Assembly: GCA_003241685.1 (NCBI GenBank)
Contig: QFPJ01000038.1
Coordinates: 1-28,201 of the forward strand
Direction: 5' to 3'
Source: Sphingopyxis macrogoltabida
Lineage (GTDB): Bacteria > Pseudomonadota > Alphaproteobacteria > Sphingomonadales > Sphingomonadaceae
Length of the DNA stretch: 28,201 nucleotides
Part shown: positions 15,860 through 24,581 of the stretch, in pieces
How positions within the stretch are numbered: the first letter of the stretch is position 1
Layout of the letters: the number at the start of each line of letters is the position of its first letter
Program-made: the position numbers and the translations under genes
Notes under the pieces: generated by a model
Database searches by the model: none
What the model saw: the letters and a program-made list of their open reading frames with translations, nothing else
Told to the model about the DNA's origin: nothing

Positions 15860-17161
15860 TTACCAGTCATAGGCGTTGGGCAAGGCCCCTTCCTGCGGCG
15901 TGGCATAGCGGTCGCGCAGGCGGTCCTGCCTGGTGGTCAACGACTGGCGCTTGCCATCGATCCAAATCGCGGTCGGACGGCTGCCCAGTTCGAGCGGGTC
16001 ATTGTCCCAGATCACGACATCGCCGACCCGGCCGGGACGCAGCGACCCGATCGTGCCGTCCATGCCGACGGCCCGCGCCGGCGCGCTGGTCAACGCGGCA
16101 AAGGCCTGATCCCAGCTCAGCCCGCTGGCGCCGCGCACCTTGGTCAGCCCGACCAGATTGCCCGCATATTGGGTGGCATAGCCCATCTTGTGCGCGTCAT
16201 CGTCGTCGAACACGCCGACCGACACGTCGACGCCCGCCGCCTTCAGCCGCCCGGCGTTCGACTGGGTCGCGCCCAATTGCTCGAAGCTGCCAGGCAGGTC
16301 GGTGAGCGGCGAGACCAGCACCGGCACCTTCGCCGCCGCCAGATCCTGCGCCACCATCCAGCCTTCGGTCACGCCGACCAGCACCAGTTTGAGCGCCGGG
16401 AAATCGCGTTTCAGCCCCAGCACGTTGACGATGTCGGCGGCCCGGTCGACACGCACGAACAGCGGCGTCGTCCCGTCGATGACGCGAACCAGCGCGTCGG
16501 CGTCGGCGCGCTGGATCATCGCGTCATTGCCCCATTCGGCGAGCGCGGCGGGATTGCGGGCATAGCTGCGCGCGGCGAGCAATTGTTCGCGGAACAGCAG
16601 GAAGGTCGCCGCCCGGCTGCCCCCTGCTTTCGCCGCGCCTTCCTCGCCGAAGGCGACGAACTGCAACGCGCGCGGCTTTGTCACCATGTCGCGGTCGTCG
16701 CCCAGGTCGACGACCGCGCCCTGCCCCGCGAACAAATTGCTGCTCGCCCCCGGCGCGACGATCGCGCGGGTGACGCCGGCCGCGCGGTTGACCGCGACGG
16801 GCGATCCCATCGGGTTCAGCGCAGGCGCGATGTCGAGTCCCGCGGCAAAGCGGCTGCGCGAGGCGGAACGGTCGTTGGTGCCGGTGACGGCATCGACCTC
16901 GACCAGCCCGACGCGGCTGAACGCCGCGACGATGCCGGGCGTGACCCAGCGGCCTTCGGCATCGATGCGCTCGATCCCCGCGGGCACGGCAACGCCCGCC
17001 CCGGCGGCGACGACCTTGCCGCCGCGCACGACGACGGTGCCGCCCTCGACCGGCGCGCTGCCGTCGCCGATGACCAGCTTCGCATTGGTGATCGCCACAT
17101 CCTGCGCGGCGGCGGGAACGGCGATCAGCGCGGCGGCGGACAGAAGCAACGCGCGGATCAT
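15860..17161 (-). CDS. Secreted amidohydrolase-like protein lacking the metal motif
   Basis: A 433-aa protein with a cleavable signal peptide (MIRALLLSAAALIAVPAAAQ). It has the fold marks of the amidohydrolase superfamily: the N-terminal composite beta sandwich (VAITNAKLVIGDG) and the C-terminal TIGSLRPGRVGDVVIWDNDPL. At the position of the first metal motif, where its operon partner has DIHSH, it reads AAFSR. The usual Asp near the end of the barrel lies in an altered VGVFDDDDAHKMG. It is probably not a metal-dependent hydrolase and may be a structural or regulatory partner of the preceding enzyme. Its start overlaps the partner stop (ATGA) and has GGAGATG upstream, so the two are translationally coupled. 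Confidence 0.88.
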   Translation of the reverse strand: MIRALLLSAAALIAVPAAAQDVAITNAKLVIGDGSAPVEGGTVVVRGGKVVAAGAGVAVPAGIERIDAEGRWVTPGIVAAFSRVGLVEVDAVTGTNDRSASRSRFAAGLDIAPALNPMGSPVAVNRAAGVTRAIVAPGASSNLFAGQGAVVDLGDDRDMVTKPRALQFVAFGEEGAAKAGGSRAATFLLFREQLLAARSYARNPAALAEWGNDAMIQRADADALVRVIDGTTPLFVRVDRAADIVNVLGLKRDFPALKLVLVGVTEGWMVAQDLAAAKVPVLVSPLTDLPGSFEQLGATQSNAGRLKAAGVDVSVGVFDDDDAHKMGYATQYAGNLVGLTKVRGASGLSWDQAFAALTSAPARAVGMDGTIGSLRPGRVGDVVIWDNDPLELGSRPTAIWIDGKRQSLTTRQDRLRDRYATPQEGALPNAYDW

Positions 17162-18579
17162 TTCACATCTCCTTCGCCCGGCTGGCCCAGTTCGAAATCG
17201 CTGACCGGCCGTCGTTTCGGATCGGCGGCATCGAACATCAGCGCGCCGTCGATCCACACCTTGTCGGGGCGGGTATAGGCGCTGAACGGATTGCCGTTCC
17301 ACAGAACGACGTCGGCCATCTTGCCGGGCTTCAGGCTGCCGGTCTTTTCACCGATGCCCAGCGCCTTGGCGGGATTGTAGGACAGCCAGGTCCATGCCTG
17401 TTCGTCGCTGATCCGAATGCCCATGCGGCGCCCGGACGCCAGCGCCTTGGCCGCTTCCTGATTGAGCCGCTGGATCTGGTTCGCGTCGTCCGAATGGACG
17501 ATGGTGCAGGCGCCCGCCTGATAGACGAGCGGGATATTTTCCGGCACCGAATCATAGGCTTCCATCTTGAAGCCCCACCAGTCGGCCCACATGGCGGAAC
17601 AAATGCCTTCCTTGGCCAGCATGTCGGCGATCTTGTAGCTTTCGACCGCGTGGTGGAAGGTCGACACCTTGTAGCCGAATTCCTTCGACATATCGATGAC
17701 GAGCGCCATCTCGTCGGCGCGGTAGCAGTGGTTGTGCACCAATATGTCGCCCGACAGGACGCCCGCGAGCGTTTCCATCGCGAAGTCGCGATCGGTCGCC
17801 TTGCCCTCGTCCATCTTCTTCTTGAAGGCGACCGCCTTGGCCCAGGTCGCGCGGTTGACCGCGAAATTGCCCATGCGGGTCGACGGCGCGCGGCCCTTGC
17901 CGCCATAGACCCGCTTGGGATTTTCGCCGCACGCCATTTTCAGGCCATAGGGCGCGCCGGGGAACTTCATCCCCTGCACCGTGCGCGCGGGCACATTCTT
18001 CAGCGTGATCGACCGGCCGCCCATCAGGTTGGCGCTGCCCGGCAGGATTTGCAGCGCGGTGACGCCGCCATTGGCCAGCGCGCGGGTGAAGCCGGGGTCC
18101 TGCGGCCAGACGCTATGTTCCGACCAGACCTCGGGCGTGGTCGGCGACGTCGCTTCGTTGCCGTCCGAATGCGCCTCGACGCTGGGCGAGGGATAATCGC
18201 CAAGGTGGCTGTGAATATCGATGATGCCGGGCGTCAGATATTTGCCGGTGCCGTCGATCACCACCGCATCGGCCGGAATCGCCAGGTCGGCGCCGCCGAT
18301 CGCCGCGACCTTCGCATCGGCCAGCACGACCGTGCCATTGTCGATGCGGCCGCCTTCGCCATCATAGATGGTCACACCGCGCACCGCCGTGACCTGCCCC
18401 GGATAGGGGCGATAGGTCGACGGATAGGGATCGGTGTCGAACCGCGCGGGTTTGGCGGCGGCGGTGTTCGCCGCGGCGGGCTTGTCGCCCGCCGACTGCG
18501 TGTCCCCGGTCGACGCCGCGCAACCCGCGAACGCCAGCGATACCGCAGCCAGCAGGCTGCTCTTCATATTGCGACCCAT
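17158..18579 (-). CDS. Lipoprotein amidohydrolase
   Basis: Metal-dependent hydrolase of 473 aa, probably acting in the periplasm or on the membrane as a lipoprotein; the N-terminus ends in a lipobox AFAGC (Cys20). The metal and catalytic residues are present: HSH at 123-125 (PGIIDIHSHLGD), HNH at 282-284, HH at 309-310 and HSDD at 362-365. The C-terminal KPGKMADVVLWNGNPF is typical of imidazolonepropionase-like amidohydrolases. The gene begins three bases after the peptide transporter stop, with AGGGGGC as ribosome binding site, and overlaps the second amidohydrolase by four bases. Context suggests cleavage of a peptide or cyclic amide; the substrate is not known. Confidence 0.92.
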   Translation of the reverse strand: MGRNMKSSLLAAVSLAFAGCAASTGDTQSAGDKPAAANTAAAKPARFDTDPYPSTYRPYPGQVTAVRGVTIYDGEGGRIDNGTVVLADAKVAAIGGADLAIPADAVVIDGTGKYLTPGIIDIHSHLGDYPSPSVEAHSDGNEATSPTTPEVWSEHSVWPQDPGFTRALANGGVTALQILPGSANLMGGRSITLKNVPARTVQGMKFPGAPYGLKMACGENPKRVYGGKGRAPSTRMGNFAVNRATWAKAVAFKKKMDEGKATDRDFAMETLAGVLSGDILVHNHCYRADEMALVIDMSKEFGYKVSTFHHAVESYKIADMLAKEGICSAMWADWWGFKMEAYDSVPENIPLVYQAGACTIVHSDDANQIQRLNQEAAKALASGRRMGIRISDEQAWTWLSYNPAKALGIGEKTGSLKPGKMADVVLWNGNPFSAYTRPDKVWIDGALMFDAADPKRRPVSDFELGQPGEGDVK

Positions 18580-18582
18580 GAT

Positions 18583-20166
18583 TTACGCCCCCTTCGGTTC
18601 GGGATGAACGCCCGCCGCCTGCGGTTCCGCCAACTCGTCCTGCCCGGCCAGATTATCGGCATCGCGCAGCGTGTCGAGGTGCATCAGCTTCTTGATCAGC
18701 GGCGATACGACGATGACGAGGACGCCGAAGCCGATCGCCCACAGCCCGATGGTCTGATAGACGTCGAGCACCAGCGTCTTGCCGGCGCCTTCCCCGCTCG
18801 CCTTTTCCGACCCCGTCGCGGCGGCGATCAGCCCGGCGGCGAAATTGCCCGTCGCCGATGCGAAGAACCATGTCCCCATGATCAGGCTGGCCATGTGCGC
18901 GGGCGCAAGGCGGTTCATCGCGCTGAGCCCGACCGGCGACAGGCAAAGCTCGCCGGTCGTGTGGAGGAGGTAAATCAGGAAGATGAACAGAACCGGCGTC
19001 ATGTTGCCGACGCCGACGGCCTCCGCACCCCATTTCAGGACCAGAAAGCCGAGCCCGAGTTGCAGCATCGCCAGCCCGAACTTGGCGGGCGCCGACGGTT
19101 CCATCCCGCGCCGGCCGAGCCACGTCCACAGCGCGGCGAAAAGCGGTGCCAGCAGGACGATGTAACCGGCGTTGAGCGACTGGAACACCGATGCCGGAAC
19201 CCCGGAACGATCGACGTAGCGATCGGTGAACAGGTTGAGCGACGACCCCGCCTGTTCGAACAGCGCCCAGAACAGGATCGACCCCAGGATCAGGAACATC
19301 GCGGCAAAGATGCGGTCGCGATCCTCCGACGGCAGCTTCACCACCGCGGTGAACAGCACATAGGCAACCAGAATTGCGCCCGCGACGCCCAGCAAGGTGC
19401 CGACCACCGCCTGATTCTGCACCATCCACCAGCACACGCCGACCGCGACGATGCCGACGATATAGAGCAGCCATTCGAATTTGATGCCCATGACCGACGC
19501 CGCGAGCTTCGCCGGGTCGGGCGCTTCGCCGCGACCGAGCAACAGAGGCTTGCCCCAGATGAAGACGATGAGGCCGAGCAACATGCCGAAACCCGCCGCA
19601 CCGAAGCCATAGGCCCAGCCATAGGTTTCACCGAGATAACCGCACAGCAGCGATCCGAGGAAAGCGCCGAGGTTAATCCCCATGTAGAAGATGGTATAGG
19701 CGCCGTCGCGCCGCACGTCGGTGCGCGGATAAAGCTGGCCGACGATGACCGAGATATTGGCCTTCAGAAAGCCCGAGCCGACGATGATGAAGGCGAGCGC
19801 CAGCCAGAAGATGCTGAGGCTGGCCGGGTCCTGCCCGCCATCGCCTTCGAATCCCATGATGAAATGGCCGAAGGTCAGCAATATGGCGCCGTACAGCACC
19901 GCCTTTCGCTGCCCCAGCCATTTGTCGGCCAGATAACCGCCGAGGACGGGGGTGATATAGACCAGCGCCGTGTAGGCACCATAGATGACGCCCGCTTCGC
20001 CGTCCGAGAACAGCCAGTGTTTGGTGAGGTAGAAGATCAGGAGCGCGCGCATCCCGTAATAGGAAAATCGCTCCCACATTTCGGCGAAAAACAGAACGAA
20101 CAGGCCCTTCGGATGGCCGAGGAGCGTCCCCGCGGCGTCCCCGTGCTGGGCATAGGCTTTGGTCAT
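18583..20166 (-). CDS. POT/PTR2-family proton-coupled peptide transporter
   Basis: Inner-membrane symporter of 527 aa that takes up di- and tripeptides with protons. The POT signature ExxERFxYYG is intact (EMWERFSYYG, 29-38), followed by GAYTALVYITPVLGGYLAD, the usual second PTR2 motif. About 14 hydrophobic helices fit the bacterial POT fold. GELCLSPVGLSAMNRLAP is a further family stretch late in the protein. The ATG at 20166 has GGAAGGG before it. It is the first gene of the operon with the two amidohydrolases and is divergent from the nitroreductase, with 172 bp between. Confidence 0.95.
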   Translation of the reverse strand: MTKAYAQHGDAAGTLLGHPKGLFVLFFAEMWERFSYYGMRALLIFYLTKHWLFSDGEAGVIYGAYTALVYITPVLGGYLADKWLGQRKAVLYGAILLTFGHFIMGFEGDGGQDPASLSIFWLALAFIIVGSGFLKANISVIVGQLYPRTDVRRDGAYTIFYMGINLGAFLGSLLCGYLGETYGWAYGFGAAGFGMLLGLIVFIWGKPLLLGRGEAPDPAKLAASVMGIKFEWLLYIVGIVAVGVCWWMVQNQAVVGTLLGVAGAILVAYVLFTAVVKLPSEDRDRIFAAMFLILGSILFWALFEQAGSSLNLFTDRYVDRSGVPASVFQSLNAGYIVLLAPLFAALWTWLGRRGMEPSAPAKFGLAMLQLGLGFLVLKWGAEAVGVGNMTPVLFIFLIYLLHTTGELCLSPVGLSAMNRLAPAHMASLIMGTWFFASATGNFAAGLIAAATGSEKASGEGAGKTLVLDVYQTIGLWAIGFGVLVIVVSPLIKKLMHLDTLRDADNLAGQDELAEPQAAGVHPEPKGA

Positions 20167-20292
20167 CAGCGACCCTTCCCTGGATATGTCATGGCCCTTC
20201 GATCGAGGGCAGATGCCCGCAACCTAACGTGAAAATTGCGGATGGGAAGAATCTAATTGCGCGTGAAACCGCTTCGTTCGGGCCGGATTTTA

Positions 20293-20309
20293 TTGCGAAC
20301 GGATCGCAA
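20293..20309. promoter_or_regulatory. Short inverted repeat in the divergent promoter region
   Basis: TTGCG, seven bases, CGCAA lies between the divergent peptide transporter and nitroreductase genes, 30 bases before the latter. It could be an operator for either, but at 5 bp per arm chance occurrence is plausible. The rest of the 20167-20338 spacer shows no clear promoter. Confidence 0.2.
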
Positions 20310-20338
20310 CACTTGCGTCCGGCGCGTTCCGCCGCCAC

Positions 20339-20929
20339 ATGCACCGCATGTTCAACGACCGATCCTCCCTGCTCGCCCACCTTGCCACCCGCCGATCCGG
20401 AAAGGCCCGCGAGATGATCGCGCCCGGCCCCGGCGCCGACGAACTGCGCGAGATCATCGCCCTTGCGCTGCGAACCCCCGACCATGGCAAGCTGGCGCCC
20501 TGGCGCATCGTCACGGTCGCCGACGATCAGCGCGAACCGCTCGCCGCGCTGCTGAAACGCGCATGGGTCGCCGAAAATCCCGGTGCCGCGGGCATGGACC
20601 TGTCGGCGTTCGACCAGTTCGCGCATCAGGCGCCGACCCTGATCGTCCTGCTGTCGACCCCGGTGAAGGACAGTAAGATTCCGGTGTGGGAACAGCAGAT
20701 GTCGGCGGGCGCCGTCGCGATGAACCTGCTCCACGCCGCGCACGCCCACGACTATGTCGGAAGCTGGCTGACCGGCTGGGCGGCCTTCAACCCCGACGTC
20801 GCCGCGGCGTTCGGGGCCAAGGACGGCGACGCCATCGTCGGCTTCTTCTTCCTGGGCACCGCAGCCAGAGAGCTGGAGGAACGGCCGCGTCCGGAATATG
20901 ACGATATCGTAAGCCGTTGGGACATTTAA
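20339..20929 (+). CDS. Nitroreductase family protein (YdjA-like)
   Basis: Flavin-dependent reductase of 196 aa. The phosphate-binding ATRRSGKAR is near the N-terminus, and TPDHGKLAPWR (about 46-56) matches the YdjA-type APDHxxxxPW motif. VGSWLTGWAAFNPDV and the glycine-rich GFFFLGTA complete the family pattern. These proteins bind FMN and reduce nitro or quinone compounds in vitro; physiological role is usually unknown. The start is not secure: ATGs at 20339 and 20348 are nine bases apart and neither has a good ribosome binding site. Confidence 0.9.
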   Translation: MHRMFNDRSSLLAHLATRRSGKAREMIAPGPGADELREIIALALRTPDHGKLAPWRIVTVADDQREPLAALLKRAWVAENPGAAGMDLSAFDQFAHQAPTLIVLLSTPVKDSKIPVWEQQMSAGAVAMNLLHAAHAHDYVGSWLTGWAAFNPDVAAAFGAKDGDAIVGFFFLGTAARELEERPRPEYDDIVSRWDI

Positions 20930-20964
20930 TATCGCGCTCAAGCGACATTCGATAATATCCTGAT

Positions 20965-20993
20965 TTGACTGTTCTGCTGTCTTATGGCATTAA
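20965..20993 (+). promoter_or_regulatory. Candidate promoter of the GntR regulator
   Basis: TTGACT (20965-20970) is a near-consensus -35. A 17-base spacer leads to CATTAA (20988-20993), a moderate -10 match. This would put transcription at or next to the ATG at 21000, implying a leaderless or nearly leaderless mRNA. An alternative GATAAT at 20951 has no matching -35. The call is tentative. Confidence 0.25.
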
Positions 20994-20999
20994 GGCGGC

Positions 21000-21347
21000 A
21001 TGCTCGATCAGACCAAACCCGTGTATCAGCGGCTGCGCGATGTGATCGCCAACGCCATCCTCGACGGCACGTTTCGCGACGGCGACATGCTGCCGTCGGT
21101 TCGTTCGCTCGCCGCGGAAGAGGGCGCCAATCCGCTGACCGTCGCCAAGGCGTACCAGACCTTTCAGGACGAGGGGCTGGTCACGGTGAAGCGCGGGGTC
21201 GGCATGTTCGTCGCCGAAGGCGCGACCGATCGGCTGCGCGATCTGATGCGCACGGATTTCCTGACCAATATCTGGCCGCCGGTGGCCCAGCAGATGCGCC
21301 GCATCGGCCTTGACGCGCGGACGTTGCTCGACCTGACCGAAGCCTGA
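21000..21347 (+). CDS. GntR-family regulator, YtrA-like short form
   Basis: A 115-aa DNA-binding repressor-type protein. The winged helix covers about 7-75 (PVYQRLRDVIANAILDGTF, then LPSVRSLAAEEGANPLTVAK and GLVTVKRGVGMFV). A short helical tail of about 40 residues follows, as in YtrA-subfamily members, which dimerise through it and lack a large ligand domain. Such regulators usually sit beside ABC transporter genes they repress; none is present here. A short AAGG precedes the ATG. It ends nine bases from the convergent prsT gene. Confidence 0.93.
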   Translation: MLDQTKPVYQRLRDVIANAILDGTFRDGDMLPSVRSLAAEEGANPLTVAKAYQTFQDEGLVTVKRGVGMFVAEGATDRLRDLMRTDFLTNIWPPVAQQMRRIGLDARTLLDLTEA

Positions 21348-21356
21348 CCGGCCTGC

Positions 21357-23204
21357 CTATCGGCCGATTTGCACCGCCTTGTCGCGCAGATCGGCCGCCG
21401 CCTGCCGCTCGCCGCGCGCGTCGAGCCTGTCGGCGTAAACCCCCATGATTTCGGCATTGAGCGGCTGAAGCCGATAGGCGAGCGCGATCATCGCCAGCGC
21501 CCGGTCATCGTCGCCCCTGGCGGCATAGGCCCGCGCCAGTTCGCGCAGGACGACGACGTCGCGGTTGCCGATCCGGTGCCGCACATGTTCGAAATGCGCG
21601 ATCGCCCGGTTCCACTGGCGCAGATCCATGGCGAGATGCCCGGCCAGCCGATCGGCCGCGATGCTCGACGGCTGGCGATTGCGCAGCGCCAGGATCGCGG
21701 CGCCCGATCCCGCCGGATCGCCCACTTGGAACAGCGCATTGGCCAGCCGCAGGGTCGTGCGTTCGCCCGCGTCCAGATCGCGCGCCTTCCGAAAGGATTC
21801 GACCGCCAGGCCATAACGGCCGCCAGCCAGCGCCGCATCGCCGAGCAGGATATGCGCATCGGCCACGCCGCGATTGGCATCACGCAGCGCCGTCGCGCGC
21901 GCTATCGCCCGCGCGCTGTTGCCGCTGGCGATGTCGGCAGAGATGGCGGGAATGACCCGCGCGGGGTTCAGCGGATCGGCGTCGGCCGCGCGGGTGACGA
22001 AGCCATAATCATTATCGACGGCAAAGGGCGCCGCATCGCCGCGCGTCAGCGACGCGGCGCGCGCCAGCAGTCCCGCCGATTCCTCGCGCCGGCCCAATTC
22101 CGCCGTCACGCGGGCGGCCAGCAGCAGCGACCAGCTGTCAGCGTCGGGACGATCGACGATCGGCGACAGCGCCGCGGCCGCGCCCTCCGTATCGCCGTCC
22201 GCCCAGTTGGCGGCCGCGAGGATGCGGCGCGCGGTGAAATTGTCGGGTTGTTCGGCCAGCAGCCGGTCGGCCCAGGTCGCCGCCACCGCTTCGCCGCCCA
22301 GCTGCAATTCGACGATCGCGCTCAGCAGCATGAAGCCGGGTTCGTCGTCCATCCGCCCGCGCGTGCGCTGCAACAGGCTGCGCGCGAGCCGGTAATTGCC
22401 GGCCCGCGCCGCCAGCACCGCCTGCAGATAATAAAGGCGCGGGTCGGCGGGCGCGATTGTCGCCGCGTGGCGGACCGCCGCCAGCATGTCGCGGTAGCGG
22501 CCAAGGTCGCCCAGCGTCGCGGCCTGATCGATCAGCGCGCCGGCATTGTCGGGATCGGCCGCCAGCGCCGCTTCGTACAAGGGCAGCGCCGCATTCAGCC
22601 CGTCCTGGGTGCGGACCAGATTGGCCTTCAGCGCCAGCGCCGCGCTGTTATGCCGGTCGAGTTCGATCGCATAATCGACCGCATCGCGCGCGCCGAGCGT
22701 GTCGGCATTGGCATCGCGAAAGCGCGCGACATCGACCCACAGCATCGAATTGCGGGGCAAATCCTGCACCGCGCGGTCATAGGCCGCGCGCGCCGCCCCC
22801 AGATCGTCCGCCTCCAGATGGACGTCGCCCGCGACCCATGCCGCCTCGCCGATCATCTCGGGAATGATCGGTCCGGCGTCGATCGTCTGGAGCGCGCGCG
22901 TCCCGTCGCCCTGCATCGCGTAGGCCCGCGCCAGCAACGGCCGCAGCGCCGCCTCGTTGCCGCCCGCCGCGATCGCCGCGCGCACCGCCGCCTCCGCCGC
23001 GACGCCGTCGCCCAGCCGGGTCGCGATCCGCGCCAGTTCGACCTGCGCGGCAATCGCCTGCGGCCCTTCGGCGCCGGCGGCCGCCTGCAATTCGGCGCGG
23101 CGCTGTTCCAGCGTCTGGCGCGGGGACGACGGACGCGGACCATCGCACCCGGCCAGCACCGCCGCCGCCAGCAACGCGCCCGTCCAGATGCGGCACCGGA
23201 TCAT
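21357..23204 (-). CDS. prsT: XrtA/PEP-CTERM system TPR lipoprotein PrsT
   Basis: Lipoprotein of 615 aa; the signal peptide ends in VLAGC (Cys20). The remainder is made of tetratricopeptide repeats, for example LLARAYAMQGDGTRALQTID, AWVAGDVHLEADDLGAARAAYDRA and HILLGDAALAGGRYGLAVESFRKA. In PEP-CTERM loci such a protein accompanies prsK and prsR and is thought to help assemble or export exopolysaccharide or sorted proteins. It is shorter than the roughly 900-aa PrsT proteins I know, so it may be a reduced form. It starts immediately after the prsR stop with no gap and with a weak ribosome binding site, implying coupling. Assignment to PrsT rests mainly on gene order. Confidence 0.85.
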   Translation of the reverse strand: MIRCRIWTGALLAAAVLAGCDGPRPSSPRQTLEQRRAELQAAAGAEGPQAIAAQVELARIATRLGDGVAAEAAVRAAIAAGGNEAALRPLLARAYAMQGDGTRALQTIDAGPIIPEMIGEAAWVAGDVHLEADDLGAARAAYDRAVQDLPRNSMLWVDVARFRDANADTLGARDAVDYAIELDRHNSAALALKANLVRTQDGLNAALPLYEAALAADPDNAGALIDQAATLGDLGRYRDMLAAVRHAATIAPADPRLYYLQAVLAARAGNYRLARSLLQRTRGRMDDEPGFMLLSAIVELQLGGEAVAATWADRLLAEQPDNFTARRILAAANWADGDTEGAAAALSPIVDRPDADSWSLLLAARVTAELGRREESAGLLARAASLTRGDAAPFAVDNDYGFVTRAADADPLNPARVIPAISADIASGNSARAIARATALRDANRGVADAHILLGDAALAGGRYGLAVESFRKARDLDAGERTTLRLANALFQVGDPAGSGAAILALRNRQPSSIAADRLAGHLAMDLRQWNRAIAHFEHVRHRIGNRDVVVLRELARAYAARGDDDRALAMIALAYRLQPLNAEIMGVYADRLDARGERQAAADLRDKAVQIGR

Positions 23205-24581
23205 TCAGGCGTGCATCCGATATTGCTTGAGCAGGTCGTAAAGCGTCGGGCGGCTGATACCGAGCAGCTTGGCGGCATAGGAGATATTGCCTTCGCTCTG
23301 CATCATCGCGCGGCGGATCGCGACCCGGTCGGCCGCTTCGCGCGCGCTGCGCAGGTTGAGCCAGCTTTCGTCGGGCGCCCCATCATCGCCCGCGAGGTCC
23401 AGGTCGCTGCGCTGCACCAGCTTGCCGTCGGCCATGATCACCGCGCGCTTGATGCGGTTTTCCAGTTCGCGAACATTGCCCGGCCAACGCCCTTCGTCGA
23501 TCGCCTGCAACGCGTCGGGCGCAAAGGCGCGCACGCCGGGGTTCATTTCCGGCGCATAGTGATGGAGGAAATGGCGCGCGAGCAGCACCGCATCGCCCGG
23601 CCGCTCCGCCAGCGACGGGATTTTCACCACCATCTCCGCCAGCCGGTAGTAGAGATCGTCGCGAAAGCTCTGCGCGGCGAGCATCGCGTCCAGATCGCGG
23701 TGCGTCGCGCACACGATGCGCGTGTCCACCGCGATCGGCTTGCGCCCGCCGATGCGCTCGATCGTCCGTTCCTGAAGGAATCGCAGCAGCTTGACCTGCA
23801 AGGGCAGCGGGATGTCGCCGACTTCGTCGAGGAACAACGTGCCGCCGTGCGCCAGTTCGATCTTGCCCTCGGTGGTCTTGACCGCACCGGTAAAGGCGCC
23901 TTTTTCATGCCCGAACAGCTCGCTTTCCAGCAGATTTTCCGGAATGGCGGCGCAGTTGATCGCGACGAACGCGCCGTCGCGCCGCCCGCTCGCCTCGTGC
24001 AGTCCGCGCGCCAGCAGTTCCTTGCCCGTCCCGCTCGCGCCGAGCAGCATGACCGAAACGTCGAGATTTGCGACCCGTTCGATCGTGCGGGCGACCTTCA
24101 CCATTTCGGGCGCGCCGGTGATCATGCCCCCCAGCACATGATTGTCGCCCGCACCCTGTTCGGCGAGCCGGGCGTTTTCGACCTCCAGGTCGCGAACATG
24201 AAAGGCGCGGCGGACGATCAGGCCCAGTTCCTCGATGTCGATGGGCTTCTGATAGAAATCCCAGGCTCCGTTCGCGATCGCGGCCAGCGCGCTCGCCCGC
24301 TCGCCATGGCCCGACACGACGATGACCTTGGTATCGGGCTTGTTTTCCAGGATCGCGCCGAGCGTGCGCAGCCCCTCGCGCGTCCCGTCCGGATCGGGCG
24401 GCAGGCCGAGATCGAGCGTCACCACGTCGGGCTCTTCGGCGCGGAGCAGGTCGATCGCCGCGTCGTGGTCGCCCGCGATCAGCACCCGATAATCGTCATA
24501 GGCCCATTTGAGCTGCGCCTGCAGGCCCGGATCGTCCTCGACCACCAGCAGCTTGCGCTTGTCGGTCCCGCCCTCGCTCAT
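23205..24581 (-). CDS. prsR: XrtA/PEP-CTERM sigma-54 response regulator PrsR
   Basis: Response regulator of 458 aa. Receiver domain: acidic pocket Glu15-Asp17, phospho-acceptor Asp57 (VVTLDLGLP), Lys112 in QKPI. AAA+ domain: Walker A GASGTGKE (181-188), intact sigma-54 loop GAFTGA (228-233), Walker B LFLDE (249-253), FRDDLYYRL and WPGNVREL. C-terminal Fis helix-turn-helix: YAAKLLGISRPTLYDLLKQY. The sequence and its place between prsK and a TPR lipoprotein identify the PEP-CTERM-associated PrsR, which activates genes from sigma-54 promoters, typically including PEP-CTERM protein genes. Its ATG overlaps the prsK stop by four bases. Unlike the regulator at the left end, all functional motifs are conserved. 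Confidence 0.95.
   Translation of the reverse strand: MSEGGTDKRKLLVVEDDPGLQAQLKWAYDDYRVLIAGDHDAAIDLLRAEEPDVVTLDLGLPPDPDGTREGLRTLGAILENKPDTKVIVVSGHGERASALAAIANGAWDFYQKPIDIEELGLIVRRAFHVRDLEVENARLAEQGAGDNHVLGGMITGAPEMVKVARTIERVANLDVSVMLLGASGTGKELLARGLHEASGRRDGAFVAINCAAIPENLLESELFGHEKGAFTGAVKTTEGKIELAHGGTLFLDEVGDIPLPLQVKLLRFLQERTIERIGGRKPIAVDTRIVCATHRDLDAMLAAQSFRDDLYYRLAEMVVKIPSLAERPGDAVLLARHFLHHYAPEMNPGVRAFAPDALQAIDEGRWPGNVRELENRIKRAVIMADGKLVQRSDLDLAGDDGAPDESWLNLRSAREAADRVAIRRAMMQSEGNISYAAKLLGISRPTLYDLLKQYRMHA

Noticed and set aside
17494..20232. A 912-codon plus-strand open frame opposite the amidohydrolase and peptide transporter genes
   Set aside because: Same reason: low-complexity antisense translation with no conserved motif, while the minus strand encodes clear families.
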